Assembly (NCBI RefSeq): GCF_041929205.1
Contig: NZ_JBHFNT010000305.1
DNA: 64,000 nt
Direction: 5' to 3' (one strand)
Source of the DNA: Floridanema evergladense
Lineage (GTDB): Bacteria > Cyanobacteriota > Cyanobacteriia > Cyanobacteriales > Aerosakkonemataceae
Shown one piece after another: positions 1 to 8,714 of the stretch. Position 1 is the first letter of the stretch, and each line of letters starts with the position of its first letter. A program made the translations under genes and the position numbers. The notes under the pieces are model-generated. The model made no database searches, was not told the DNA's origin, and worked only from the letters and a program-made list of their open reading frames with translations.

Positions 1-44
1 TGTCCCCTTGTCCCCATCTCCCCATCTCCCCATCTCCCCGTCAC
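1..44. repeat. C-rich short tandem repeat upstream of ald
   Basis: Short tandem units of the form ccccatct run from the window edge to about base 40. They resemble the other simple tandem repeat blocks of this window and lie just ahead of the ald promoter region. The left end is not visible. Confidence 0.6.
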
Positions 45-116
45 AAGTATAAAAGAATCCCATTTTCTTCTGTCTTAGCTATAAGCTAAAAACATGGGTC
101 AGAATAGAGGTAACAA

Positions 117-1223
117 ATGGAAATAGGCGTTCCCAAGGAAACAAAAGATCAGGAGTTTCGAGTTGGTTTAAGTCCTAGTAGCGTGCGAGTGCTGCATGAA
201 GCAGGTCACAAAATTTTCGTAGAGACACAAGCGGGTACTGGTGCGGGTTTTGAGGATGAAAAATACATTCAAGCTGGCGCAAAGATTGTGGATACAGCTA
301 AAGAAGCTTGGGATCGAGAATTGGTAGTTAAAGTTAAAGAACCACTAAAAACTGAGTATCAATTTTTGCAAAAAGAACAAATATTGTTTACTTATCTACA
401 TTTAGCAGCCGATCGCACTTTGACCGAAGCTTTAATTGATAGTGGGATTAGTGCGATCGCTTACGAAACCGTAGAATTAACTAACGGTAAACTTCCCCTG
501 CTCACACCCATGAGCATCATCGCTGGACGTTTAGCCGTACAATTTGGAGCCAGATATCTCGAACGTCAACAAGGAGGTCGAGGCGTACTCTTAGGCGGCG
601 TTCCCGGCGTTAGACCCGGAAAAGTGATGGTTTTAGGCGGTGGTGTAGTCGGTACGGAAGCAGCACGCATCGCCATTGGAATGGGTGCGCGAGTGCAAAT
701 TTTTGACGTAAATGTAGACCGCTTAGCTGATTTAGAGACTTTATTTGGCTCCAGAGTCGAATACCTTTACAGTAGTCCTAGTACGATCGAGGAAAATGTC
801 ATCGACGCAGACTTACTCATTGGTGCAGTTTTAGTTACAGGAAAACGCGCCCCCATTCTAATTTCCCGTGACTTCGTAAAACAAATGCGTCATGGCTCTG
901 TTATAGTCGATGTCGCAGTCGATCAAGGCGGTTGTGTAGAAACCTTACATCCCACTTCCCACACCCAACCAACCTACGTAGAAGAAGGTGTCGTCCATTA
1001 CGGCGTACCCAATATGCCTGGAGCCGTTCCTTGGACTGCCACCCAAGCCCTTAACAATAGTACCTTACCCTACGTCCTCAAACTCGCCAATCAAGGCTTA
1101 AAAGCTTTGCAAATCGATCCTTTTTTGGCTAAAGGCTTAAATGTCCAAAATCATCAGTTGGTACACCCAGCAGTAAAAGAAGTGTTTCCCGACCTGAGTG
1201 AACCATCCAACAAAATAAGGTAA
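117..1223 (+). CDS. ald: alanine dehydrogenase
   Basis: NAD-dependent L-alanine dehydrogenase, interconverting L-alanine and pyruvate plus ammonium in the cytoplasm. The 368-residue length is normal for the family. The N-terminus MEIGVPKETKDQEFRVGLSP carries the substrate-binding Arg15. Lys74 and His95 match the family's active-site Lys and His, the nucleotide-binding glycine run GGGVVG lies at 174-179, and Asp269 sits in SVIVDVAVDQGG. The ATG is preceded by AGAGG at a suitable distance. A tandem repeat lies upstream and a terminator hairpin downstream, so it is probably transcribed alone. No NtcA-type palindrome was found in the short upstream stretch visible here. Confidence 0.97.
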   Translation: MEIGVPKETKDQEFRVGLSPSSVRVLHEAGHKIFVETQAGTGAGFEDEKYIQAGAKIVDTAKEAWDRELVVKVKEPLKTEYQFLQKEQILFTYLHLAADRTLTEALIDSGISAIAYETVELTNGKLPLLTPMSIIAGRLAVQFGARYLERQQGGRGVLLGGVPGVRPGKVMVLGGGVVGTEAARIAIGMGARVQIFDVNVDRLADLETLFGSRVEYLYSSPSTIEENVIDADLLIGAVLVTGKRAPILISRDFVKQMRHGSVIVDVAVDQGGCVETLHPTSHTQPTYVEEGVVHYGVPNMPGAVPWTATQALNNSTLPYVLKLANQGLKALQIDPFLAKGLNVQNHQLVHPAVKEVFPDLSEPSNKIR

Positions 1224-1265
1224 TGCCAAGGCTCATAAAAGTAAAGATTAACCATCAAAATCCAT

Positions 1266-1318
1266 AACAAGGGGACAAAACAATTAATCTAATTGCTTTG
1301 TCTCTTTGTTAATTTTTT
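1266..1318 (+). terminator. rho-independent terminator after ald
   Basis: An imperfect stem (aacaaggggacaaa pairing with tttgtctctttgtt, 12 of 14 positions) with a short loop is followed by a T-rich run. It lies about 45 bases after the ald stop codon. Confidence 0.75.
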
Positions 1319-1414
1319 ATGTAACTCATCAGTAAGTATGCAGAATAAATCAGAAAATTAGTTACATTTTTCCCATATTCCATCACTTCTGGCGATACAT
1401 TTGTTTAAATTATC

Positions 1415-1548
1415 GGCTCTCCCGTACTCATGGTGATAAGTAAACCTAATTATTTAACAAAGTGCTTACTCCACAAGGTTTCCCAGTCCCTAATCCCCAG
1501 TCCCCAGTCCCTAAAACCAGGGTTTTCCACCACAAGTACAGGAGAGCC
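1415..1548. repeat. inverted repeat enclosing a heptanucleotide repeat
   Basis: Bases 1415-1435 and 1528-1548 are inverted copies (18 of 21 positions; core ggctctcc). Between them lies a cccagtccctaatcccc tandem block of the STRR type. This element occupies the otherwise gene-free gap 1224-1707, together with the ald terminator. A 62-codon open frame across it is mostly repeat sequence and is not called as a gene. Confidence 0.6.
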
Positions 1549-1707
1549 AAATTATCTTGTGCTGGCTCAAATAATCTGTAACAATAACATAAATAACTCA
1601 ATACAAATTAATTATTGATTCTTCTTTAAAATTTCTATAGAAATACTTTCTTTAGGCTAAGAAAAACTAAAATTTAAAGTAGAAAATGTCAAGGGAGAGA
1701 ACCAGGA

Positions 1708-2106
1708 GTGGCAACAGTACTAATAATCGAAGATGCAGCACTTAGCCGTCAACTGCTTCGCAGAGTTTTACAAGCACAAGGTCATACAATCTGGGAGGCG
1801 AAAAATGGACTCGAAGGCTTAGAAATACTTGAGAAACAGCAACAACGACCTGATTGTATTTTAGTAGATATTTTAATGCCGGAAATGGGAGGAATAGAAT
1901 TTCTTAAAGTAATGCGTCAGCAAGAATTTAAAATTCCCACAATTGTTATTACAGCTGATATTCAAGAAACTACGCGAGTAGAATGTTTACGATTAGGAGC
2001 AATGACAGTTATACACAAATTAGTTAAACCAGACGAACTGCGGCATTGGATCGATAAAGCATTAGAAAATCTACCCATAGAAGAAATTTATGAAACTAAC
2101 AGTTAG
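1708..2106 (+). CDS. single-domain response regulator (CheY-like receiver)
   Basis: A 132-residue protein made of one receiver domain without an output domain. Asp9 and Glu8 form the acidic pocket, Asp54 in ILVDILMPEMGG is the phosphoacceptor, Thr82 is the conserved switch residue, and the Lys-Pro pair is at 107-108. The start is GTG, preceded by AGGGAGAGA. The next gene starts 17 bases before this stop, so the two are translationally coupled. A free receiver next to a CheC-type phosphatase suggests the phosphatase acts on this protein, which would then act on the diguanylate cyclase encoded third. The operon partners support this, but the input kinase is not visible. Confidence 0.93.
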   Translation: MATVLIIEDAALSRQLLRRVLQAQGHTIWEAKNGLEGLEILEKQQQRPDCILVDILMPEMGGIEFLKVMRQQEFKIPTIVITADIQETTRVECLRLGAMTVIHKLVKPDELRHWIDKALENLPIEEIYETNS

Positions 2107-2701
2107 TCATATAGACGCTTTACAGGAATTAGTTAATATTGGTGTAGGTCGAGCAGCTGGCGTATTAAATGATATGCTCGATTCGCCAATTCAGCTAAAT
2201 ATTCCAGAAGTAAGATTGCTATCTCCTGAAGAGTTAAAACTAGAATTAAAAAGCCAATTTGATAATAGTTTATTGGCGACAGTGCAGTTAAGTTTTTCTG
2301 GCTCGTTTAGCGGGACTTCTGAGTTAGTCTTTCCCTCAGAAAGTGCGGCTCATTTGGTATCAGTTCTCACAGGAGAAGCGCCGGGAACACCCGATTTGGA
2401 TGTGGTGAAAATTGGAGCTTTGCTGGAAGTGGGAAATATTGTTCTTAATGGAATAATGGGTTCTTTAAGTAATGCGTTAATTGAACATTTAGATTATTCT
2501 TTACCTGCTTATACTGAAAGTAATGTAAATGACTTTCCCATTTTTGCAGATATTGATGAGAATACGAAAATTCTCTTAGCTCGTACCTATTTTAAGATCG
2601 AGCAATTGCAGATTTCTGGAGACATTATTTTAATGTTTACTATTGGTTCTTTGGATGCTCTACTTAAAGCGATCGATCTAACTTTTGGTGAAGCATTATG
2701 A
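2090..2701 (+). CDS. CheC-like phospho-regulator phosphatase
   Basis: A 203-residue CheC/CheX-type protein, a family that dephosphorylates CheY-like regulators. The first catalytic signature is intact: Asp9-x3-Glu13-x2-Asn16, then Pro39 after 22 residues. The second half repeats the pattern with Glu113 and Asn116 and Pro139, but Gly109 replaces the expected Asp/Ser, so the second site may be weaker. The gene overlaps the receiver gene by 17 bases and the following cyclase by the ATGA quadruplet. No chemotaxis receptors or flagellar genes are nearby, so a role in c-di-GMP control rather than flagellar switching is inferred. Confidence 0.85.
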   Translation: MKLTVSHIDALQELVNIGVGRAAGVLNDMLDSPIQLNIPEVRLLSPEELKLELKSQFDNSLLATVQLSFSGSFSGTSELVFPSESAAHLVSVLTGEAPGTPDLDVVKIGALLEVGNIVLNGIMGSLSNALIEHLDYSLPAYTESNVNDFPIFADIDENTKILLARTYFKIEQLQISGDIILMFTIGSLDALLKAIDLTFGEAL

Positions 2702-4704
2702 ATGATTTAGAATTAGCTCAAAAAGAATTCGGAATTCTCGATCGCGTTCCTGAAGGAGCTTGCATTCTCCGAGAAGATTTCAACGTAGTGTTTTGGAACC
2801 GCTGTTTAGAAAATTGGACGGGGATTTCTCGCCATGATATTTTAGGAAAAAATATTAGTGTTTACTTTCCTCATTTACACCAACCAAAATATATTTTCCG
2901 CTTACAGCAAATTTTTTCTGGTGGTCCGCCAACGCTCTTTTCTTCCCAATTACATAAATCCATTATTCCTTGTCAGTTACCTGATGGTAGATGGCGGATT
3001 CAGCATACTACGGTAACAGCTGTACCAGCGGTTAATTCTCAGGTGAAAGAGAGTGAAGAGATTGACGATCGCGCTCCCCAAAAACAACCATTTTATGCGT
3101 TATTTGTCATTGAAGATGTCACCGATCTAACCCAACGCATCCAAGACTATCGCAATATGCGCGATCGAGCTTTAGAAGAAATTAACGAGCGCCGAAAGGT
3201 AGAACAAGAACTGCGACAAAGCCAGCATTTTATTCAAAAAGTCGCTGATACTGCTCCCTATATTATATATATTTATAATTTATTTAATCAACAAATATTT
3301 TATGTTAACGAGCAAGTCAATGTATTACTGGGATATTCTATTGCAGAAATTCAAGCAATGAATTTAAATAACTTTGCGGAATTGATTAAATTAGAAGATT
3401 TAAAGCAGTTACCAGCACACTTTGCCAAATTCGCTCAGGCTCAGGACGGAGATATAATTGAAATTGATTATCAGGTGCGTCATAGTTCGGGAGAATGGCG
3501 TTGGTTTCATTGTCGAGAAGTAATTTTTACTAGAACAGCTGATGGAAAACCGCAACAAATTTTAGGAACAGCACAGGATATTAGCGAACGCAAACAAGCT
3601 GAAGCAGCTTTGCATTTGCAAATAGAAAAAGAAAGATTAATGGCGGGAATTACCCAACAAATTCACCGTTCTTTAAACTTAAATGAAGTTCTTGACACTG
3701 CGGTAACAGAAGTGCGCCATTTTTTGCAAGCCGATCGAGTCAGCGTTTGCCAATTTCAACAGACTATGGCTGGAGAAAATGAACAATCTAACATAGGAAT
3801 GATTACCGTAGAATCAAAAGCCGACGATTGCCGAAGTATTTTGAAATATAGGATACCAAATTGTTATTTTAAGGAAAATTATTCCTGTTGCTATAATCAA
3901 GAGGGAATTAGAAAAATCGATAGTTTATGTAATGAAAGCTGCCTTTGCTGGCATAAAATATTACTGCAAAAATGGCAAGTAAAATCTTCTTTAGAAGTGC
4001 CAATTCGCCAAGGTAAGAATTTATGGGGTGTTCTGATGGTGCATCATTGCCAATCAACGAGAAAATGGCAAGAATTAGAAGTAGATTTAATGAAAGAATT
4101 GGCTAATCAATTAACGATCGCCATTCAACAAGCAGAACTTTACCAAAAACTGCAAGCAGCGAATCAAGAATTATCTCGGTTAGCATCATCAGATAGCTTA
4201 ACTCAATTGGCAAATCGGCGGCGATTTGACGAATATTTAACAAAGGAATGGCGCAGATTAGAAAGAGAACAAGCACCGTTATCTTTGATTATTTGCGATG
4301 TGGATTTTTTCAAAAAATATAATGATACTTATGGACATCAAGCTGGAGATTTTTGTTTACAAGAAGTAGCGATCGCCATTCGCCAAGCAGTAAAAAGACC
4401 AGCGGATTTAGTAGCACGTTACGGAGGCGAAGAATTTGCGATCGTACTCCCTCGTACTCCCATAGATGGCGCACATCATGTAGCAGAAACTCTCAGAAAA
4501 AACGTGCTCGGATTGAAGCTTCCCCATTCAGGTTCCGCTATCAGTAAATACGTAACTATTAGTGTGGGAATTACTAGCGTAGTTCCCAATCATCGCTGTT
4601 GGCCTGCCAAGCTAATTGAAGCAGCAGACAGAGCACTTTATCAAGCAAAGCAAGCGGGGAGAAATTGCGCGATCGGTCTGAGAGTAGAATCAACTATAGT
4701 TTAA
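2698..4704 (+). CDS. PAS-PAS-GAF diguanylate cyclase
   Basis: A 668-residue sensory enzyme that should make c-di-GMP from GTP. A first PAS domain covers roughly 10-150, a short coiled coil leads to a second PAS/PAC at about 170-300, a GAF at about 310-480 and a GGDEF domain at about 490-660. The active-site loop is GGEEF (576-580), and a c-di-GMP inhibitory site R567-x-x-D570 lies five residues before it. No EAL domain is present. The GAF carries an unusual cysteine-rich stretch (Cys378, 389, 397, 398, 411, 415, 417). At the bilin-Cys position of related GAFs it has Trp-His preceded by Cys417. The start overlaps the CheC stop (ATGA). Confidence 0.93.
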   Translation: MNDLELAQKEFGILDRVPEGACILREDFNVVFWNRCLENWTGISRHDILGKNISVYFPHLHQPKYIFRLQQIFSGGPPTLFSSQLHKSIIPCQLPDGRWRIQHTTVTAVPAVNSQVKESEEIDDRAPQKQPFYALFVIEDVTDLTQRIQDYRNMRDRALEEINERRKVEQELRQSQHFIQKVADTAPYIIYIYNLFNQQIFYVNEQVNVLLGYSIAEIQAMNLNNFAELIKLEDLKQLPAHFAKFAQAQDGDIIEIDYQVRHSSGEWRWFHCREVIFTRTADGKPQQILGTAQDISERKQAEAALHLQIEKERLMAGITQQIHRSLNLNEVLDTAVTEVRHFLQADRVSVCQFQQTMAGENEQSNIGMITVESKADDCRSILKYRIPNCYFKENYSCCYNQEGIRKIDSLCNESCLCWHKILLQKWQVKSSLEVPIRQGKNLWGVLMVHHCQSTRKWQELEVDLMKELANQLTIAIQQAELYQKLQAANQELSRLASSDSLTQLANRRRFDEYLTKEWRRLEREQAPLSLIICDVDFFKKYNDTYGHQAGDFCLQEVAIAIRQAVKRPADLVARYGGEEFAIVLPRTPIDGAHHVAETLRKNVLGLKLPHSGSAISKYVTISVGITSVVPNHRCWPAKLIEAADRALYQAKQAGRNCAIGLRVESTIV

Positions 4705-4893
4705 AAGCGATCGTACTCCCGTTTGACAATGTAGTAATACTCCCAAGTCGGTTTTTCCCATAATATAAAGAATTATGACAATTTCGCCCGATCGTCTTGA
4801 AGCTATGCCTGCCCGCTTGTCTTAGTCGTCCTTTTTCGGTAAAGATATGCGATAACATCACAGATGTAGTACAAAACACATTTAAATTAAGTT

Positions 4894-5256
4894 ATGGAAC
4901 CAGATACATTACCAACAGAGGTAATTCTGACCTATCCACGTCGCTCTCTGGGTAAAATCAACCTCGACTGGACACCTCAACCCGGAAATTATCTTGATTT
5001 GGAAGGAAAAACTTACGCAGTGCTAGAACGCAGCCATCGCTATCAATACAAGCTAGGTGGCTATCAACTCCAAAAAATCGCTCTTTATGTCCAATCAGCC
5101 TCAAATACTGCCGACAGAAGTTTGTATAAAGGACGGTGGGTAGTGGGAGACGCTAGTTGTCAGTTTAACGCCCGTTCGGAAATTATCCGTTGTGCGGTTA
5201 ATCCAGACGGACCATGCGTAAGCTGTCGTCATTATGAATCATCTGCTGCCCAATAA
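4894..5256 (+). CDS. cyanobacterial conserved protein (DUF6464-like)
   Basis: A 120-residue soluble protein of unknown function that resembles cyanobacterial proteins annotated as DUF6464. It has a beta-rich body and a C-terminal NPDGPCVSCRHYE motif whose two cysteines in CVSC could bind a metal or form a disulfide. There is no signal peptide or membrane segment. Its stop codon lies inside the first copy of a duplication shared with the end of fmt, so the two converging genes once met within a few bases. No clear ribosome site precedes the ATG. The family name is from memory and is moderately certain. Confidence 0.75.
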   Translation: MEPDTLPTEVILTYPRRSLGKINLDWTPQPGNYLDLEGKTYAVLERSHRYQYKLGGYQLQKIALYVQSASNTADRSLYKGRWVVGDASCQFNARSEIIRCAVNPDGPCVSCRHYESSAAQ

Positions 5257-5365
5257 AGTTTTATAATTGACCATTTTCTAAAACCTCTCACCAACTACCA
5301 ACTACCAACTACCAACTACCCACCAATAAAGTTCTATAACTGACCATTTTCTAAAACTTCTCCCA
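5250..5365. repeat. duplicated fmt 3' end flanking a heptanucleotide repeat
   Basis: Bases 5250-5292 and 5323-5365 are near-identical direct repeats (about 38 of 43 positions). Read on the minus strand, both encode the fmt terminus EVLENGQL followed by a stop. Between them is a tandem aactacc block. Only the right copy is joined to fmt. Confidence 0.85.
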
Positions 5366-6341
5366 CTTTTAACCGAGTTCCGTTCACAAAATCCCATCCT
5401 GACTGGGGACGTTTGCCAGCCATTTGAACTTCTCGAAGTAGCAAAAGTCCCTCTCCCGTTTGAATGATGGGGCCTACTCCCTTGGCAAGACTGACAACTT
5501 CTCCCGGTTTACCAACATGAGAAGATAAATTGTCCCAGTTTTTTGCTAACACTTGTAACGAAGGCGGTAAATCTGCCCCATACTGAGAGCCAAGGGGGGC
5601 AGTAGCGGTAATTTTTAGGGAATTTCCCCGTAAAGTTGCCACACAGTCGGGAAAAAATCCTCTAATTTGGTTGTGTAATGCGATCGCTTCCCGCGACCAA
5701 TCTATCAAATAATCGGACTTTTGAATTAAGGAAGCATAAGTAGCTATTAAATCATCTTGAGGAATCGGTTCAATCTCTTGGCGCTGCAATTTTAATAGAG
5801 TTTCTATTAACAAATCTGCCCCGATTTGAGATAAAGTTTTAGCTAAATCTTGAGAATTATCTAATAATGCGATCGGTGTCTGGGCTTTTAACAACATAGC
5901 ACCAGTATCCATCCCCGCATCCATCAACATGGTAGTAATACCCGTTACCTTTTCCCCATGATACAGACACCATTGAATTGGTGCTGCACCTCGGTATTTA
6001 GGCAAAATTGAACCGTGAACATTAACACAACCAATTTTGGGCATATCTAGAATTTGCTGCGAAAGAATTTGCCCGTAAGCTACCACCACAAATACATCTG
6101 CTGCTGTTTCTTGTAATAAAGCCAGGGTTTTTTGAGCTTTTTTAATTCTAGTTGGTTGCCAAACTGGTAATTGATGAGTTACAGCCAATTCTTTCACCGG
6201 AGAAGGTATCAATTGATTACCTCTACCGCGACGTTTATCCGGTTGAGTAACTACAGCCAAAACTTCAAATTCTGGATGATTTAACAATTTTTCCAAAGTT
6301 GGAACTGCAAATTGTGGCGTGCCGAAAAAGATGATTTTCAT
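5334..6341 (-). CDS. fmt: methionyl-tRNA formyltransferase
   Basis: Formylates initiator Met-tRNA with 10-formyltetrahydrofolate before translation starts. The 335-residue product begins MKIIFFGTPQFAVPTLEKLL, the canonical Fmt N-terminus. Asn107, His109 and Asp145 form the formyltransferase catalytic set, and SILPKYRGAAPI is the family signature. The open frame continues 37 codons further upstream (to 6452), but that extension is translated tandem repeat (NPQSLVPSPQSL) and is rejected. The last eight codons and stop are duplicated downstream beyond a short tandem repeat. Confidence 0.97.
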   Translation of the reverse strand: MKIIFFGTPQFAVPTLEKLLNHPEFEVLAVVTQPDKRRGRGNQLIPSPVKELAVTHQLPVWQPTRIKKAQKTLALLQETAADVFVVVAYGQILSQQILDMPKIGCVNVHGSILPKYRGAAPIQWCLYHGEKVTGITTMLMDAGMDTGAMLLKAQTPIALLDNSQDLAKTLSQIGADLLIETLLKLQRQEIEPIPQDDLIATYASLIQKSDYLIDWSREAIALHNQIRGFFPDCVATLRGNSLKITATAPLGSQYGADLPPSLQVLAKNWDNLSSHVGKPGEVVSLAKGVGPIIQTGEGLLLLREVQMAGKRPQSGWDFVNGTRLKVGEVLENGQL

Positions 6342-6350
6342 TAAGTCGAG

Positions 6351-6511
6351 GGATTGGGGACTGGGGACTAGGGACTGGGGATTGGGGACTGGGAACAGGG
6401 GACAAGGGGACAAGGGGACAAGGAGACAAGGGAAATTTAACTCAAAACTCAAAACTCAAAACTCAAAACTTCCCCAATCCCCAGTCCCCAATCCCCAATC
6501 CCCAATCCCCT
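6351..6511. repeat. composite heptanucleotide repeat block with inverted arms
   Basis: A G-rich run of ggggact/ggggatt units and ggacaag units is followed by four caaaact units and then a C-rich run of ccccaat/ccccagt units. The C-rich part is the reverse complement of the G-rich part, so the transcript could form a long hairpin. The block fills the space between fmt and the OmpA-domain gene. Confidence 0.85.
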
Positions 6512-6517
6512 TTATGT

Positions 6518-7276
6518 TTACTCAGGGATTACTTTAATTTGTATTCGACGATTATATTGGAGATTAGTTTGATTTTCATCGTTAACTAGGGGATTAATTT
6601 CGCCATAACCTACAGGTATCCAGGTATAGGATTTATCTAAGATTGAGGAGAGATATTTGGCGATCGCTCCTGCTTGGCGAAAGGATAACATACGATTGTT
6701 AATTGGTTCACCCACACTATCAGTATGTACGCCAATTACCACAGTTGCACTTGGGTAATTTTTTAACTCATCTACCAACTTATCCAAAACTGGTTTTCCC
6801 TCAGTTAATAGAAAAGTTTGGTTGTCTTCAAACAAAACATCCGCAGGAATTTTCCCAACCAATGTATCAGGATTAATTAGCGGTTGATTAGACAAAGCTA
6901 AGTCACTAGCTGATGGGAGTTTAGCCAAGTTTACTCGCAATTGTTGCCGAATTGCTTTAATTCTGGCTCCTAGTTTCGGGTCGTTGCCTGTTGTCTTTAA
7001 CTGTTTTTCCAAACGTTGTAACTCTGTTTCTAATTGCTTTCTTTGCGCCTTTGTGAGTTGTGGCTTAGTCTGCGATCGAACGGCAACGTTAGGATTGTTA
7101 CTATTATCCTCAGTAACTATCCCTGGAATTAATTCCGGTATTCTAGCTACCAAAGGTTTTTTTGGTGTTGATGCTGGATAAACAGTAGCTAATGCCACAC
7201 CTAAAAGGGCAGCGAAACCACCTCCCACTACCAACAATAAAAACCTAAACAGAAAAACTAAGAAAAATCGCCCCAT
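6518..7276 (-). CDS. OmpA-family peptidoglycan-binding envelope protein
   Basis: A 252-residue protein with one N-terminal hydrophobic anchor (about 5-30), a charged linker with a helical, probably coiled-coil segment (about 70-110), and a C-terminal OmpA/MotB domain (about 145-250). The domain signature is visible as HTDSVGEPINNRMLSFRQAG and GYGEINP followed by NRRIQI. Such domains bind peptidoglycan in the periplasm. There is no beta-barrel, so it is an anchored or lipoprotein-like wall tether rather than a porin, and it could belong to a MotB-like complex without a visible partner. It ends against the repeat block upstream of fmt. Confidence 0.88.
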   Translation of the reverse strand: MGRFFLVFLFRFLLLVVGGGFAALLGVALATVYPASTPKKPLVARIPELIPGIVTEDNSNNPNVAVRSQTKPQLTKAQRKQLETELQRLEKQLKTTGNDPKLGARIKAIRQQLRVNLAKLPSASDLALSNQPLINPDTLVGKIPADVLFEDNQTFLLTEGKPVLDKLVDELKNYPSATVVIGVHTDSVGEPINNRMLSFRQAGAIAKYLSSILDKSYTWIPVGYGEINPLVNDENQTNLQYNRRIQIKVIPE

Positions 7277-7781
7277 GTGATTTTAATAAGTTGATCGGGA
7301 GCCAGAAAAACTTACTCCTATTGAACCTTTTTTGTCAAGTGATCTAAAAAACCAAGTATCTCTCGTATTTGTGGGAAGAATCATAGTTTTGGGGCTTGGA
7401 TACTGAGGAATCCTTGTAAATCAAGCATTCTACAAATTAATCAGATTTACTTATAACTAGAAGAGCAAAGTTAAATTTCTTTTTTAAGAGCGAATTAGCA
7501 ACTGACAACAGGCAACAGGGTGTAATTCTCAGAAAAGTTAAACTCGATCGCAACTCGTTTCTTAAAGAAGTAGGGATCTACCATAACTCATAATGGGAAC
7601 TTCTGAATCAGGAAAACTGTTCGTTTTTTTTAATGAGAGAAACAACCAGAAAAAATAGCTAAAAAACTATAAATAAATTTACGACCAAGACTAGCAATTT
7701 GTTCAGATATAGATAAAATATGCTCAACCTTTCCTTTTGCCGTTCCTCCTTACACCAAAAGCATTTTCAAGAGAATCTTCA
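7277..7781. other. gene-free interval, divergent promoter region
   Basis: About 500 AT-rich bases between two divergently transcribed genes. No RNA gene, clear tandem array or strong hairpin was seen. It presumably holds both promoters. Confidence 0.5.
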
Positions 7782-8678
7782 ATGTTTAAAAATTCACTAG
7801 ACATCGGTCAGTATGTAATTAAACCTCGCCAGTTAGCCGTTGCAACTGTGCTACTTGTGGCTTCCGCTTTGGTGGCGGGAAATTTGTCGGCTTCGCCTAA
7901 AAAGGTGGCACAGGCAAAACCTGCTACCCAAGAAGTACCTAATCAAAAGACTGTTCCCGGAGTTCGCACTGCTCCAGCAGCTATAGAACCATCTCAGGAA
8001 CAAGCCGATCCTTTGGGAAGTCCTTATCCTGTTCCTTGGGAATGGGTGATGTCAACTCACGAACAGGTGAGTGCTTCTAAGGGTTCGGGAATTCGCTTCT
8101 ACCGCACTCCTTCTGTGATTTCGCCGGATGGTAAGTATGCGGCTTATAGTCGGGTGCAACTACAAGTTAAGCCGGAACTCTACAAAAGTCATGTTAGTAG
8201 TGTGATGTTTGTGGAGAATTTGCAAACTAAAGAGTTGCAAGTGGTGACGGCTAGTTCTCCTTTGGCAAATAATCCGAATAAAGCTAAGGAACCAGGGGAT
8301 ATGCCGGGAATTGTTACTATTTTAATTCCGGTTTCTTGGTCGCCGACTGGCGATCGGCTTTTGGCGCGTCAGTTTGAAGGTAGCCTCAGCGCTTCCGATG
8401 CTTCTGACTATGCGGTAGTTTGGGAGCGCAACACTGGGCGCAGTAATACTGTTATTCCTAGTAATGCTGCCGAATATGGGTCGGCAATTTTACTAGGTTG
8501 GAGTAAAGTGAATCCCCAAAATGTGATTTTCCAAGCTGGGGAATTAGGCGACGAAAAACGCCAATTATGGGCGGTTAATATGGGGGGTAAAACTGTCGCA
8601 GCTAAACAAGAAGATCAGCCGATCGTTTTTGGGCAAACAGTTAAACAAGCTTGGGCTGGCCCTCAAGCTAGTTGGTAA
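7782..8678 (+). CDS. secreted beta-propeller-like hypothetical protein
   Basis: A 298-residue protein conserved in type but of unknown function. An N-terminal hydrophobic segment (QLAVATVLLVASALVAG) acts as a signal peptide or anchor and is followed by a Pro/Ala-rich spacer. The body has repeated blocks such as VISPDGKYAAYSRVQL and VSWSPTGDRLLARQFEG, which resemble TolB/WD40-type propeller strands. The ATG at 7782 is chosen over an upstream TTG at 7737 because it places the hydrophobic segment near the N-terminus. It converges on the SLOG gene across a shared hairpin. Confidence 0.75.
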   Translation: MFKNSLDIGQYVIKPRQLAVATVLLVASALVAGNLSASPKKVAQAKPATQEVPNQKTVPGVRTAPAAIEPSQEQADPLGSPYPVPWEWVMSTHEQVSASKGSGIRFYRTPSVISPDGKYAAYSRVQLQVKPELYKSHVSSVMFVENLQTKELQVVTASSPLANNPNKAKEPGDMPGIVTILIPVSWSPTGDRLLARQFEGSLSASDASDYAVVWERNTGRSNTVIPSNAAEYGSAILLGWSKVNPQNVIFQAGELGDEKRQLWAVNMGGKTVAAKQEDQPIVFGQTVKQAWAGPQASW

Positions 8679-8682
8679 ACTA

Positions 8683-8714
8683 GATCCCCGACTTCTTGAA
8701 GGAGTCGGGGGATC
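8683..8714. terminator. bidirectional terminator hairpin
   Basis: gatccccgact and agtcgggggatc form a strong stem around a short loop. It lies between the stop codons of two converging genes and can serve both. The same gatccccgac type hairpin is common between cyanobacterial genes. Confidence 0.8.

Noticed and set aside
1430..1618. 62-codon plus-strand frame
   Set aside because: It runs through an inverted repeat and heptanucleotide block and has no recognisable protein features.
4694..4879. 61-codon minus-strand frame after the first diguanylate cyclase
   Set aside because: No ribosome site, no family signature, and it starts within a short non-coding gap.
6342..6452. N-terminal extension of the fmt frame
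   Set aside because: The extension is translated tandem repeat; the canonical Fmt start is at 6341.
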